A stretch of DNA of 64,000 nucleotides from Candidatus Woesearchaeota archaeon (lineage in GTDB: Archaea; Nanobdellota; Nanobdellia; Woesearchaeales; GW2011-AR4), in NCBI GenBank assembly GCA_016185755.1, contig JACPMX010000011.1, positions 62,001 to 126,000 on the forward strand, read 5' to 3'. The notes under the pieces are model-generated. The model ran no database searches and had not been told where the DNA came from. It worked only from the letters and a program-made list of their open reading frames with translations. Position numbers and translations under genes: made by a program. Below are positions 52,871 to 60,986 of the stretch, in pieces. The first letter of the stretch is position 1, and each line of letters opens with the position of its first letter.

Positions 52871-53695
52871 ATGAATGTAGCAATTATCTCTTCTTCCAAA
52901 GACCCGGCCGGAGTCAATATAAGGAAAAACCTGATTGAACTGTTTGGTTTTGAAGAGAGCAGTGATAAATTTGATAATAATCCAATATACGAACTAGAAA
53001 TCCAAAACAAAATAATAAGATTGTATCTAATAAATGATGAATTGATCTTCTCTGAAAGGATTGACAAAAAGATTGATGCAGACGCTTTTGTATTCGCGTC
53101 AAAGCACAGGAGCAAGGAAAACACAAAATCCTTTGCCGTGCATGCGATAGGCAACTGGGGCAATCCAGACTTTGGAGGGCAGGAGAAGAAATTATGCCCA
53201 AGCTCAGCAGTTTTATTGAAAAACCTGTTTTTAGAATTAAATAATACAGCAAAAGATTATGGCTACGAATTAACCATGGAAGCGACGCATCACGGGCCTT
53301 ATACAGAGAAGCCTGCTGTTTTTGTTGAGGTTGGAAGCACGGAAGCTGAGTGGAGCGATGCGGAAAACGGAAAAATAATTGCAAAAACAATAATGAACGG
53401 ATTGAAAAATGAAAATCAGAGCTACAAAATTGCCGTCGGCATCGGAGGGCCGCATTACTGCAATAACTTCAACAAGCTGGCCTTGAGGACGGACATTGCA
53501 TTCTCGCACATCTGCCCAAAATATCATCTGGATAAATTAGACGAAGATTTAGTTAAGCAAGCAATAGAAAAAACAAAAGAAAAGCTTGATTTTGTCGTTT
53601 TGGACTGGAAAGGATTGGGAGCGGAAAAGCAGAGGATTGTTGATATGCTGAAGTCAATGAACTTGGAATATAAAAGGACAGACCAAATTTTGTAG
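52871..53695 (+). CDS. dtdA: D-aminoacyl-tRNA deacylase, archaeal DTD2
   Basis: A 274-residue archaeal D-aminoacyl-tRNA deacylase: AIISSSKDPAGVNIRKNL, ASKHRSKENTKSFAVHAIGNWG, EATHHGPYTEKPAVFVEVGS with the conserved paired His, and VGIGGPHYCNNF. It removes D-amino acids from charged tRNA. It is one base from the convergent stop at 53696. The length is full and there is no N-terminal addition. Confidence 0.93.
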   Translation: MNVAIISSSKDPAGVNIRKNLIELFGFEESSDKFDNNPIYELEIQNKIIRLYLINDELIFSERIDKKIDADAFVFASKHRSKENTKSFAVHAIGNWGNPDFGGQEKKLCPSSAVLLKNLFLELNNTAKDYGYELTMEATHHGPYTEKPAVFVEVGSTEAEWSDAENGKIIAKTIMNGLKNENQSYKIAVGIGGPHYCNNFNKLALRTDIAFSHICPKYHLDKLDEDLVKQAIEKTKEKLDFVVLDWKGLGAEKQRIVDMLKSMNLEYKRTDQIL

Positions 53696-54304
53696 CTAAG
53701 CAGTTCCTACTCGCCCCCCGCTGCTTTGTTCATTCTGAACATCCTTCCATAATTTTTGCAGCCTTATTTTCTTGTCCCGATCCATCTCGAGTTCTGTAAT
53801 CAGGTCTTTATAATATGCTTTTTGATAGTCATTAATAAATTTAATCAGCCTGTCTATTTCGGCGTTGCCTCTTGGCACGTGCTCCAAAAATAAATTTATT
53901 GATTCGTGCAGCAGCTTAAATGTTTCGAGGGCAATCTCCACAGACATGCTTTCACTAATCATACGGTCGAGGGCTAGATTTATAGTTTCTTTGAGCTGGT
54001 ATACTTTTACCAAATTAGGGCCCATTTGAACATCCTTTAGATAAAAATCAGGATCTATGTTTTTTGCTAGCGTTTCTATTTCATCTAAGGATTTCTTTAT
54101 TGCCTTGCATACTTTTTTTTCGTCTTTCTGGGCCTTCTCAGCTTCTTTCTCGTCCTGCTTCAGCTTGTCTGTCTCTTTCTCCTCTTCTTTTTCCTCTGCA
54201 AGCCGGCCTTTGCCTCTCATCAGCCAAATAACAAAAACAATCAGGAGAATTATCCCTATAATCCCTGCAAAAATTTCGCCATTCTCGATGCCAAGCAAAG
54301 CCAT
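53696..54304 (-). CDS. Membrane-anchored coiled-coil protein
   Basis: A 202-residue protein with one N-terminal membrane helix (GIIGIILLIVFVIWLM, residues 14-29), then a highly charged Glu/Lys coiled coil (about 38-65) and a helical C-terminal half. It is not recognised. It follows rpl11 on the same strand with a 38-bp gap, in a place where many archaea have rpl1. Confidence 0.65.
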   Translation of the reverse strand: MALLGIENGEIFAGIIGIILLIVFVIWLMRGKGRLAEEKEEEKETDKLKQDEKEAEKAQKDEKKVCKAIKKSLDEIETLAKNIDPDFYLKDVQMGPNLVKVYQLKETINLALDRMISESMSVEIALETFKLLHESINLFLEHVPRGNAEIDRLIKFINDYQKAYYKDLITELEMDRDKKIRLQKLWKDVQNEQSSGGRVGTA

Positions 54305-54342
54305 AAGCCAGGCTTTTAGAAATCAGTATAAATATTTGTTGC

Positions 54343-55152
54343 TTATTTTTTCTTCTCTTCCTTCTTTGGGGCCTCTTTCTTTGCCCCTGCTGCCGCAGCA
54401 GCTCCTGCTGCCGGTGCTGCCGCTCCGGGCTTAGCCTCTGCTCCAGGCGTTGCAGCTCCCTCAACAGGCAGCAGTTCCTTGATCATCTCGTCCGGTATGC
54501 CTGCCTGTACAAGCTTTGCCTTGGTCTCTCCCCTTGACTTGCCGGCCATCTGCGCAATAATTTCCTTGGCCAATTTCTCGAATTCTGCCTTCCTCTTCGC
54601 AAGCTCTTCTGCAAGCCTCTTCTTCTCAACTTCAAGCTTCGCAAGCTCTTCCTGGGTAAGCTCTGTCTTCTCAAGCCTTATCTCCTCGTCAAAAATTCCC
54701 GCTTCAATGTCCTTCAGGGTTTCCTTTGCATGCTTTCCCTCGACAAGGATTCCCATTGACTGGCACGTTCCAATAACTTCCTTGACTTTTTCCCTCAATG
54801 ATTTTCCCAAAGTGGCAGTTTCCTTCATCTTTGCTATCTTGATGACCTGCTCGATAAGAATGTCGGCAACCATCTCGTGCTTTGCCTTGCCCGAGCCTTT
54901 CTCCAAATTTGCCTCTTTCTTTATCAGGCCGGAGGCTGGCGGAGTTCCAATCACAATCTCGTACTGCTTTGTCTCCTTGTCTATGAAAATCTTGACAGGC
55001 ACCTGCATGCCCTGGAACGAAGAAGTTTTCTTGTTTATGTCAGACACAACCTGGCCTATGTTGACGCCCATCGGCCCAAGTGCAGGTCCAAGCGGCGGGG
55101 CTGCCGTGGCTTTTCCGCCTTCAACCAAGACTTCAACTTTTTCCTTTGGCAT
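54343..55152 (-). CDS. rpl11: Ribosomal protein L11 with long C-terminal extension
   Basis: The first 165 residues are a normal archaeal L11 (VEVLVEGGKATAAPPLGPALGPMGVNIG; N- and C-terminal domains including the thiostrepton-site region). About 100 more residues follow: a Lys/Glu coiled coil (LAKLEVEKKRLAEELAKRKA) and an Ala/Pro tail ending in Lys/Glu repeats, like the tails of stalk P-proteins but without the terminal LFG. It binds 23S rRNA near the GTPase centre. Confidence 0.95.
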   Translation of the reverse strand: MPKEKVEVLVEGGKATAAPPLGPALGPMGVNIGQVVSDINKKTSSFQGMQVPVKIFIDKETKQYEIVIGTPPASGLIKKEANLEKGSGKAKHEMVADILIEQVIKIAKMKETATLGKSLREKVKEVIGTCQSMGILVEGKHAKETLKDIEAGIFDEEIRLEKTELTQEELAKLEVEKKRLAEELAKRKAEFEKLAKEIIAQMAGKSRGETKAKLVQAGIPDEMIKELLPVEGAATPGAEAKPGAAAPAAGAAAAAGAKKEAPKKEEKKK

Positions 55153-55197
55153 TTTTAATTGTGATTTTTGATTTGTTTTTAAGTAAAATCTCTTAAT

Positions 55198-55704
55198 TTA
55201 TAAACTTTCTTCCCCGGCATCTTCGTCCAAAGCCGCTGAGGAAGATTCCGTCTCCCTCCTTATTACCTTGACGGCGTCCATCTTTACAGTGATTGGAATT
55301 GGGACGGCTGCTTCCAGCAATTCTACAACGACTTCCTCTTTTGTCTTGTCTATCCTCGTGACTTTTGCGTTTTCCCTCTTGAAAGGCCCGCTTATGATCT
55401 CAACAATGTCATTCTTCTGGATGTTCATCTCGTGCTTCACCTGCTCGAGCATGTGCTCTATTTCAGAATATTTGACAGTCTGCGGAAGTATCCCCCTTGC
55501 ATACGGGATGTTGAATGCAGCCTGCTCTGCGTCTGCCTTTGTGGCTGCTTCAATGAAGATGTAGCCCCTCATGCCGTGCGGCCTTATCACAGAGTAGACC
55601 TCTATCTTTTTCTTCTGGGCATTGCTTGTAACAAAGTCCATGACCTGGTCTTCCCTGTTTGCCGTTGTCCTCAAGGCAAATATCGTCTCGTCTTCTCGTG
55701 TCAT
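55198..55704 (-). CDS. spt5: Transcription elongation factor Spt5 (NusG)
   Basis: A 168-residue protein: the NGN domain (IFALRTTANREDQVMDFV ... GYIFIEA) and a KOW domain (KNDIVEIISGPFKRENAKVTRID), with an acidic tail. It partners Spt4 on RNA polymerase. The ATG at 55704 is chosen over TTG 55728 because family proteins begin here. The bases around this start occur again 95 bp upstream (see repeat). It lies in the ftsZ-secE-spt5-rpl11 order. Confidence 0.95.
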   Translation of the reverse strand: MTREDETIFALRTTANREDQVMDFVTSNAQKKKIEVYSVIRPHGMRGYIFIEAATKADAEQAAFNIPYARGILPQTVKYSEIEHMLEQVKHEMNIQKNDIVEIISGPFKRENAKVTRIDKTKEEVVVELLEAAVPIPITVKMDAVKVIRRETESSSAALDEDAGEESL

Positions 55705-55802
55705 TTTTAAAGTTTGATTGCGAAGCAATCTGAATTTTTGGTCAAGCTTTTTGCGAACGCAAAAAGATTGGCAAACACCGTCTCGTCTTCTCGTGTCATT
55801 TT
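55675..55802. repeat. Duplication of the spt5 start with hairpin-bearing insert
   Basis: A 33-bp stretch covering the spt5 ATG (55675-55707) recurs at 55770-55802 with two mismatches; 24 bp are identical. Between them are perfect palindromes GATTGC-GAA-GCAATC (55716-55730) and CTTTTTGCG-AA-CGCAAAAAG (55747-55766). The copy creates a 30-codon ORF (55707-55799, minus) ending two bases before the spt5 ATG. Confidence 0.9.
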
Positions 55803-55883
55803 AGGTTTACGAACTACACTTTAAGTTTTTGAAGCAAAAAAACTAGATATATAACACTTTGGATTTTTCCCTTATTTATAAAT

Positions 55884-56081
55884 CTATTGAAAAAACAGTA
55901 TCTTAGCCATCTGCACTATGAAGCCGATTGAGCCGATAATCAGGATGCCGAGCCCGCTTACCTTGACTATAGTCTTGAACTCTACGCTGTTTGGCTTTTT
56001 TGTTACCTTCAAAACCCTTATGCATTCCCTGATGAATGATTTAATTTTGTACTGCCATGAAGACGCGTTTTCCTCTTCCAT
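55884..56081 (-). CDS. secE: Preprotein translocase subunit SecE (Sec61 gamma)
   Basis: A 65-residue protein with one C-terminal membrane helix (VSGLGILIIGSIGFIVQMA) preceded by the conserved amphipathic helix FIRECIRVLKVTKKPNSVEFKT. This is the archaeal SecE, part of the SecYEG channel. The position between ftsZ and spt5 is the classic archaeal arrangement, which supports the assignment. Confidence 0.92.
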   Translation of the reverse strand: MEEENASSWQYKIKSFIRECIRVLKVTKKPNSVEFKTIVKVSGLGILIIGSIGFIVQMAKILFFQ

Positions 56082-56117
56082 TTTTAGATGATAAACTGCC
56101 CTATTAATAAATTTTAT

Positions 56118-57266
56118 CTAATCCAAGAACTCAATCCCAAGATGCTGCTCTATCTCCTTTTTCTTCTTCTCGGCAGTCTTCTTGCTGGAGCCGAATATCT
56201 GCGATGACTTGACCCCGGTCACAATGAGCATTGTCCTTATTGTCTTTTCCATGTCCTTGTAGATTTGAGCGCCCCATATGACTCTTGCGTCCTCGTCAAG
56301 CTTCTCTGTTATAGTCTCGACAACTTTTCGAGCCTCGTCCAAGGTCATGTCTTCCCCGCCGATGACATTGATCAAGGCGCCGTTTGCCCCTGAAATGTCG
56401 ACATCAAGCAGCGGGTTGTTGATGGCTTTTTCAACAGCCTCGACAGCGCGGTTTTCAGTATCGCTCTCGCCAACACCAATCAATGCAACTCCGCCGCCTT
56501 TCATGACAGCCCTTATATCGGCAAAATCCAAATTGACCAAGCCGGCTTTTGTGACAAGCTCTGCAATCCCCTTGACGGCATTTGTCAGTATTTCATCGGC
56601 GACCTTGAAAGCAGTGTGCAATGGCAATTCCGGAGCCAATTCCAGCAGCTTGTCATTTGGAATGACAATCAAAGTGTCGGCAACCTGCTCCATCTTCTCA
56701 AGGCCGACAACAGCATTCTCATATCTTCGATGGCCTTCCATCGCAAAAGGCATCGTGACAACACCCACAGTCAATGCCCCAAGCTTTTTTGCAATCTCTG
56801 CAACTACAGGTGCGGATCCTGTTCCTGTTCCGCCGCCAAGCCCGCATGTGACAAAAATCATGTCGCAGTTCTGGAGGGCTTTCTTGATGTCAGACTCATT
56901 TTCCCTGGCAGCTTCCTCGCCCAGTCTTGGCTCAGAGCCTGCCCCCAGGCCTTTTGTGAGTTCCCTTCCGATCAGGATTTTTTTATTGGCTGTTGTGTAA
57001 AGCAAGTCCTGGGCATCTGTGTTGATGGCTATGGTGTCAACACCCACAATTCCCACTTCAGTCATCCTGTTGATTGTGTTGTTTCCCCCGCCGCCGCAGC
57101 CGACTACTTTTATAGTGGCTCTTTGCCTTGAAAGAAGCTGCTCAAGCTCTGCATCTATGTCCTTGATGTCCTTGTCATGGTGAATCTGCTTCCTGTCAAT
57201 AGAAAGAAGTTTAGGGTTGTCGCTGTTCAGCTCAGCTTCCACTGCCTGCTCGATTATTGTTGACAC
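56118..57266 (-). CDS. ftsZ: Cell division GTPase FtsZ
   Basis: A 382-residue Fts[18 protein letters not shown], the tubulin signature [32 protein letters not shown] and the T7 region [14 protein letters not shown]-terminal extension with Lys-rich [16 protein letters not shown] and a LGIEFLD end could bind a membrane partner. The GTG start at 57266 has a GGTGAG ribosome site. It leads the ftsZ-secE-spt5-rpl11 block. Confidence 0.96.
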   Translation of the reverse strand: MSTIIEQAVEAELNSDNPKLLSIDRKQIHHDKDIKDIDAELEQLLSRQRATIKVVGCGGGGNNTINRMTEVGIVGVDTIAINTDAQDLLYTTANKKILIGRELTKGLGAGSEPRLGEEAARENESDIKKALQNCDMIFVTCGLGGGTGTGSAPVVAEIAKKLGALTVGVVTMPFAMEGHRRYENAVVGLEKMEQVADTLIVIPNDKLLELAPELPLHTAFKVADEILTNAVKGIAELVTKAGLVNLDFADIRAVMKGGGVALIGVGESDTENRAVEAVEKAINNPLLDVDISGANGALINVIGGEDMTLDEARKVVETITEKLDEDARVIWGAQIYKDMEKTIRTMLIVTGVKSSQIFGSSKKTAEKKKKEIEQHLGIEFLD

Positions 57267-57316
57267 AAACTCACCCTTTTGCTATTGAAAAATGGTTATA
57301 ACTACTATTTAAATTT

Positions 57317-57369
57317 ATTGAAAATTTCGCGCTAAATTTTCAATTCCGCAAATTCACAGATAATTTGCG
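57317..57369. repeat. Two perfect palindromes between fkbp and ftsZ
   Basis: ATTGAAAATTT/AAATTTTCAAT (57317-57327 with 57334-57344, 11 bp) and CGCAAATT/AATTTGCG (57347-57354 with 57362-57369). They end against the FKBP stop codon. The layout matches that at 51859-51913. Confidence 0.75.
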
Positions 57370-58035
57370 TTATTTGTTTTTATTTTCAGCCAGCTCAAAA
57401 TCCACATTCTTTATGCCTATAAGCCTTTCAGCAAGCTTCCTGAATTCTTCCTGCGCTTCCTTGGGCATCTTATGGCTGGATTTTATTTTGGCGGTGCTTT
57501 CATTCAGCTCTATTTCGGCATCCTTTATGTTCAAGTGCATCCTAAGGAGGGAGCCGAGCTTCTCCTTGTTGTCGTCCACAATCCTTTTGACACTGATGTT
57601 ATAAATTATATCCTTGCCTGCCAGCGGATGGTTGAAGTCAACAAGGCACCTTCCGCCGCTGACAGTCTTTACAATGCCGAACACCCCGTCAATGTTCAGC
57701 TGCAGGCCCGGAATTGGCTGTATCTTCTGCTGCCTGAATTTGTTAAGGGGTATCATCTGTATGAGCTTCGCATCCTTCCTTCCGAAGGCGTTCTCAGTCC
57801 CGATTTCAAAAGTGTACTCCTTCCCTGTTTCTTTTCCTACAAGCTGCTCTTCAAGAGCCTTCATTATGCTGTTTTCCCCAACGCAGATTATTGCAGGGTA
57901 GTAATCGGCATTCTTGTCATAGGAATTGTTTTGCTTTGCAACCTTCTCATCTGTGGTGTCGAATATTGTGCCGTCTCCCTTTAGCCTTCCGGTATACTCT
58001 ATTTCCACAAAATCATGCTTTTTTACAACTGCCAT
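57370..58035 (-). CDS. FKBP-type peptidyl-prolyl isomerase (SlyD-like)
   Basis: A 221-residue protein: FVEIEYTGRLKGDGTIFDTTD, an insert-in-flap chaperone region, and DFNHPLAGKDIIYNISVKRIV, as in archaeal FKBP/SlyD. It assists protein folding. ATG 58035 is chosen because the longer frame adds a non-conserved tail overlapping cmk. It sits 28 bp after cmk and probably shares its transcript. Confidence 0.92.
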   Translation of the reverse strand: MAVVKKHDFVEIEYTGRLKGDGTIFDTTDEKVAKQNNSYDKNADYYPAIICVGENSIMKALEEQLVGKETGKEYTFEIGTENAFGRKDAKLIQMIPLNKFRQQKIQPIPGLQLNIDGVFGIVKTVSGGRCLVDFNHPLAGKDIIYNISVKRIVDDNKEKLGSLLRMHLNIKDAEIELNESTAKIKSSHKMPKEAQEEFRKLAERLIGIKNVDFELAENKNK

Positions 58036-58063
58036 AGAATTAAATTTTGAATTAATGGATAAT

Positions 58064-58612
58064 TTATAAAGATTTCTGCTTTGTGCTGACAAAACCGGTT
58101 ATTTTCTCGACAACCTGCAAGGGGTTTAATTTGGTGGTGTCAATCACGTAGTTGTACAGCTTTTTATCAAGATAATCCACCTTGTAATATTTTTGGTACC
58201 TTTTCTTCTCGCTTTCCTCCCTTTTTTTGATGTTTTCCAGAGTTTCCTGCAGGCTGCTGTTTTTTTCCTGCTGCCTCCTGTCCTTCAAAATCCTTCCGGC
58301 CCTTACATCATCGTCAGCGTCAAGGAGAACCCTCACGTCGGCATTTGGTATGAAAAATGCGGTAAGCCTGCCGTCAACCACGAAATTGTCCTTTGCCTTT
58401 CCAAGCTGCCTCAGCTTGCTGTCGAGCTCAATATCTATGGACTTGTCTTTTTCGGCAAGCCTGTTCAGCTCGAGAAGGCTTATCCCTTTCTCGTTTGCCA
58501 TCACCCTCATCAAGTCCCCTATCGAGTAATGCTCCAGCCCGAGCCTCTGCGAAAGCAGCTTTGCAACAGTGCTCTTGCCCGAGCCTGCCTTTCCGGAAAT
58601 TGTTATCCTCAT
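58064..58612 (-). CDS. cmk: Cytidylate kinase, archaeal type
   Basis: A 182-residue enzyme: P-loop ITISGKAGSGKSTVAKLLS, GLEHYSIGDLMRVMANEKG, a Glu-Asp rich lid (FVVDGRLTAFF), and R-rich LID DDVRAGRILKDRRQQEK. It phosphorylates CMP/dCMP. ATG 58612 follows TATA-like aatataaata by about 30 bp; an upstream frame extension overlaps the structured-RNA element and is not real. Confidence 0.9.
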   Translation of the reverse strand: MRITISGKAGSGKSTVAKLLSQRLGLEHYSIGDLMRVMANEKGISLLELNRLAEKDKSIDIELDSKLRQLGKAKDNFVVDGRLTAFFIPNADVRVLLDADDDVRAGRILKDRRQQEKNSSLQETLENIKKREESEKKRYQKYYKVDYLDKKLYNYVIDTTKLNPLQVVEKITGFVSTKQKSL

Positions 58613-58663
58613 ACAGCCCTGATGTTGCAATTGATATTTATATTTTGTTTTTTCCACAAATAA

Positions 58664-58833
58664 GCTCTGTTGAAAATGCAGGTTAGCAGCATAAGGTCAA
58701 AGACTAATTTAGGAATATGCTAACTGACAAAGGGGATGCTCCTTACGGGAAATGTCAGTAATCCTGCAATGGAATTAAAGTCTTTGAAGCTGCTAACCAG
58801 AACGAAAGTGAGATTTTCAACAGAGCATTCCCC
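58664..58833. ncRNA. Large elongated structured RNA candidate
   Basis: Nested perfect stems form a near-continuous rod: 14 bp (58664-58677 with 58813-58826), 10 bp (58681-58690 with 58789-58798), 9 bp (58697-58705 with 58779-58787), AGGA/TCCT (58711-58714 with 58762-58765) and 7 bp (58723-58729 with 58753-58759). The apical GGGGATGCTC (58732-58741) can pair with the 3' tail (58823-58833). TATA-like boxes flank both ends, so strand is unsettled. A mobile element (MITE) is the alternative. Confidence 0.6.
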
Positions 58834-58875
58834 AAATAAAAACATTTTTAAAGATAATTTTCATACCAAAATGCA

Positions 58876-59739
58876 ATGAAAGATGACCTGCTCGATAAAG
58901 CCAGCATTTTCCTCCTGAAGAAAGGATTTACAATAAAAAACCTGACAAGGACGTGCTTTGATGTCCTTGCAAGGAAAGGGACCCAGATTCTTCTTATCAA
59001 AATCCTAGAGGACGCAAACTCGGTAAGCAGGCAGTACACCGAGGAGATGATTGCCGTTGCGTCGTACATAAACGCATCCCCCCTGATAATTGCGGAAAAG
59101 GCAGGAAACAGGCTCGATGACAACATAGTTTACTCAAGGTTTGACATCTACACGCTGAATTTCAGCACATTTTTGAGCTGCATCAACAACAAGTTCCCGT
59201 TCATCAGGAGAAGCAAGGCAGGGCTGACAGCATCCGTTGTAGGGAAAAAGCTGAAGGAGAAGAGGGAAGAGCTTGGCTATTCGCTAAACGCCCTTTCCAA
59301 GAAAATAGGGGTAACGAGCAGGATGATAATGAAGTATGAAAATGAGAATTCTGAAGTTACCATAAACAGGGCCATGAAAATTTATGACCTTTTTGGCTAC
59401 CAGGTCTTCAATTCTGTCGATGTATTCTCGCAGAGGTCGAATCCGGAGAGCAAGTTCGAGACGGAAGTTTCAAAGAAATACGTCGAGCTCGGGTTTGACG
59501 CCACAGAGACAAAGAAAACACCATTCGACATAATCGCAAGAAAAGATGACGACATAATCCTTACTGAAGTCAGCGACAAGGTGAACCCGCAGATGGAGTC
59601 ATTGTCCAGGCTGCTTGACGCAGACAATCTTGTCATTTTCAGGAAGAAAAAGCCTAAGAACATCCCGTCCATGACGAAAAAGGACTTCATGGATTTCGAC
59701 AAAGCCAATGAACTGGTCAGGTTTCTGAAGGAGTTCTAA
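58876..59739 (+). CDS. Archaeal HTH regulator with duplicated flanking domains
   Basis: A 287-residue protein. A central Xre-type HTH (VVGKKLKEKREELGYSLNALSKKIGVTSRMIMKYE, residues 115-150) is flanked by two related halves, each with FDVLARKG/FDIIARKD then LLIK/ILTE, a pattern like a PDDEXK-type fold but with weak catalytic residues. Related archaeal proteins are annotated as HTH regulators. A TATA-like box is 26 bp before the ATG, so it is leaderless. Confidence 0.75.
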   Translation: MKDDLLDKASIFLLKKGFTIKNLTRTCFDVLARKGTQILLIKILEDANSVSRQYTEEMIAVASYINASPLIIAEKAGNRLDDNIVYSRFDIYTLNFSTFLSCINNKFPFIRRSKAGLTASVVGKKLKEKREELGYSLNALSKKIGVTSRMIMKYENENSEVTINRAMKIYDLFGYQVFNSVDVFSQRSNPESKFETEVSKKYVELGFDATETKKTPFDIIARKDDDIILTEVSDKVNPQMESLSRLLDADNLVIFRKKKPKNIPSMTKKDFMDFDKANELVRFLKEF

Positions 59740-59741
59740 GA

Positions 59742-60866
59742 TTATTTTGCAGCATACCTTCTTCTAAGATCATAAATTCTTAACCTACTATAAATCTTTG
59801 CTAACAATAAAACTAAAGGTATTTGTGCAATGAGATCATCCCTAAATATTACATTGCCAAAATCAACCAATGCAGGTTTTTTTTCTTTTGTAACCAAGAA
59901 ATCTGCCCTGTTTTGCCCTATCCTATAAACCCCTCTGTCTTCACATATTCTTGTAATTGCAGCCAAATCATCAAAATATTGATTTGGTACATCTCCTTTA
60001 CGACGTTTCAAGGGGTCAGCTTCAATATAATGCGATGTGAATGATGTTCCAGATTCTCTTGCAACCAATTTTTGAACTCCCGGGACATCAGCAAGCAGCT
60101 CTAAAGCCCTTATTTCTCTGTCAACCGCCCCTTGAGCTGAAATATCAAACTTTAATCCACTGCCAATAACTTTGTATACTCTTTTTTTGACTAGCCCATT
60201 TTCATTTAAAGTAACCACTGATTCCGGGTCATCATGCAACACGGTGTTACTTGAAGAAATAGCCACTTCCCTCTCTTTTACATACAAACCCGAATCTAAT
60301 CTTCTGAAGCCAGGAACTTCAAAATCTTCATTTAGTGATAATAATCCCCCGTTATTAACAGATTCTGCAATATTTTCTAAAGACTTCCTTGGATTACTTG
60401 TTCTCTGAGCTACGCGATAAGCTACTACAATGTCGCCCTTAAAAGGTATCGGCTGATTTGCTACATTAACCAGAGCATAATCTATAAGTAATGGATACTC
60501 CCTTACAAAACTCAGTCTTTTGACAGCATCTAAAACTTTCTGCTCCCTATCAACTACATAAATCTGTTTAGGCTCCAATTCTTGGAAAATGTTTAATATT
60601 TCTTGTGGCTCCGAAGTTCTTAAGTCAAATAGCTCTGCTCTTCGCAATGTGTTCTCAACAACTCTTAGAATTTGCCATGCTAACTTTTCTTTTTTTGTCC
60701 AGCCTTTCATCTTCCCAACTGGAAAATAATCAAATAAAAAATCCACAACTCCGCCCGGGCCTACGTTGATTATGGTTGGGTTTTGTAGCTGTAGCCTCGC
60801 GGCCTCCTCCTTAACCCTTTGAAGTCGCTCATAATTTCTACCTGCCCAAGTGCTTGTTCTTGCCAT
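59742..60866 (-). CDS. Methyltransferase-like/degenerate-kinase fusion protein
   Basis: A protein of about 374 residues. Residues 30-200 resemble a Rossmann methyltransferase (INVGPGGVVDFLFDYFPVG; ..IYVVDREQ..; DIVVAYRVAQ). Residues 225-370 resemble a protein or lipid-A-type kinase: DREIRALELLADVPGVQKLVARE, a hinge and ALVDFGNVIF, but the catalytic loop reads YRIGQNRADFLV, without the usual HxD/Asn. The ATG at 60866 is preferred because a TATA box (ggtttaaaag) is about 27 bp upstream. The fusion and function are new to me. Confidence 0.6.
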   Translation of the reverse strand: MARTSTWAGRNYERLQRVKEEAARLQLQNPTIINVGPGGVVDFLFDYFPVGKMKGWTKKEKLAWQILRVVENTLRRAELFDLRTSEPQEILNIFQELEPKQIYVVDREQKVLDAVKRLSFVREYPLLIDYALVNVANQPIPFKGDIVVAYRVAQRTSNPRKSLENIAESVNNGGLLSLNEDFEVPGFRRLDSGLYVKEREVAISSSNTVLHDDPESVVTLNENGLVKKRVYKVIGSGLKFDISAQGAVDREIRALELLADVPGVQKLVARESGTSFTSHYIEADPLKRRKGDVPNQYFDDLAAITRICEDRGVYRIGQNRADFLVTKEKKPALVDFGNVIFRDDLIAQIPLVLLLAKIYSRLRIYDLRRRYAAK

Positions 60867-60986
60867 AAAATATCGGAACAAAAACATCACTTTTAAACCT
60901 TTCCATTTCTTTACTTTTGTTTAGTAACAACATTTGAACAAAAGCTTTAAATAGACCGGATATACACCAATTTCGAGGGATTCTTA

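Noticed and set aside
58613-58663. A longer N-terminus for cmk.
   Set aside because: The upstream frame crosses the cmk TATA region and the P-loop already begins four codons into the chosen start.
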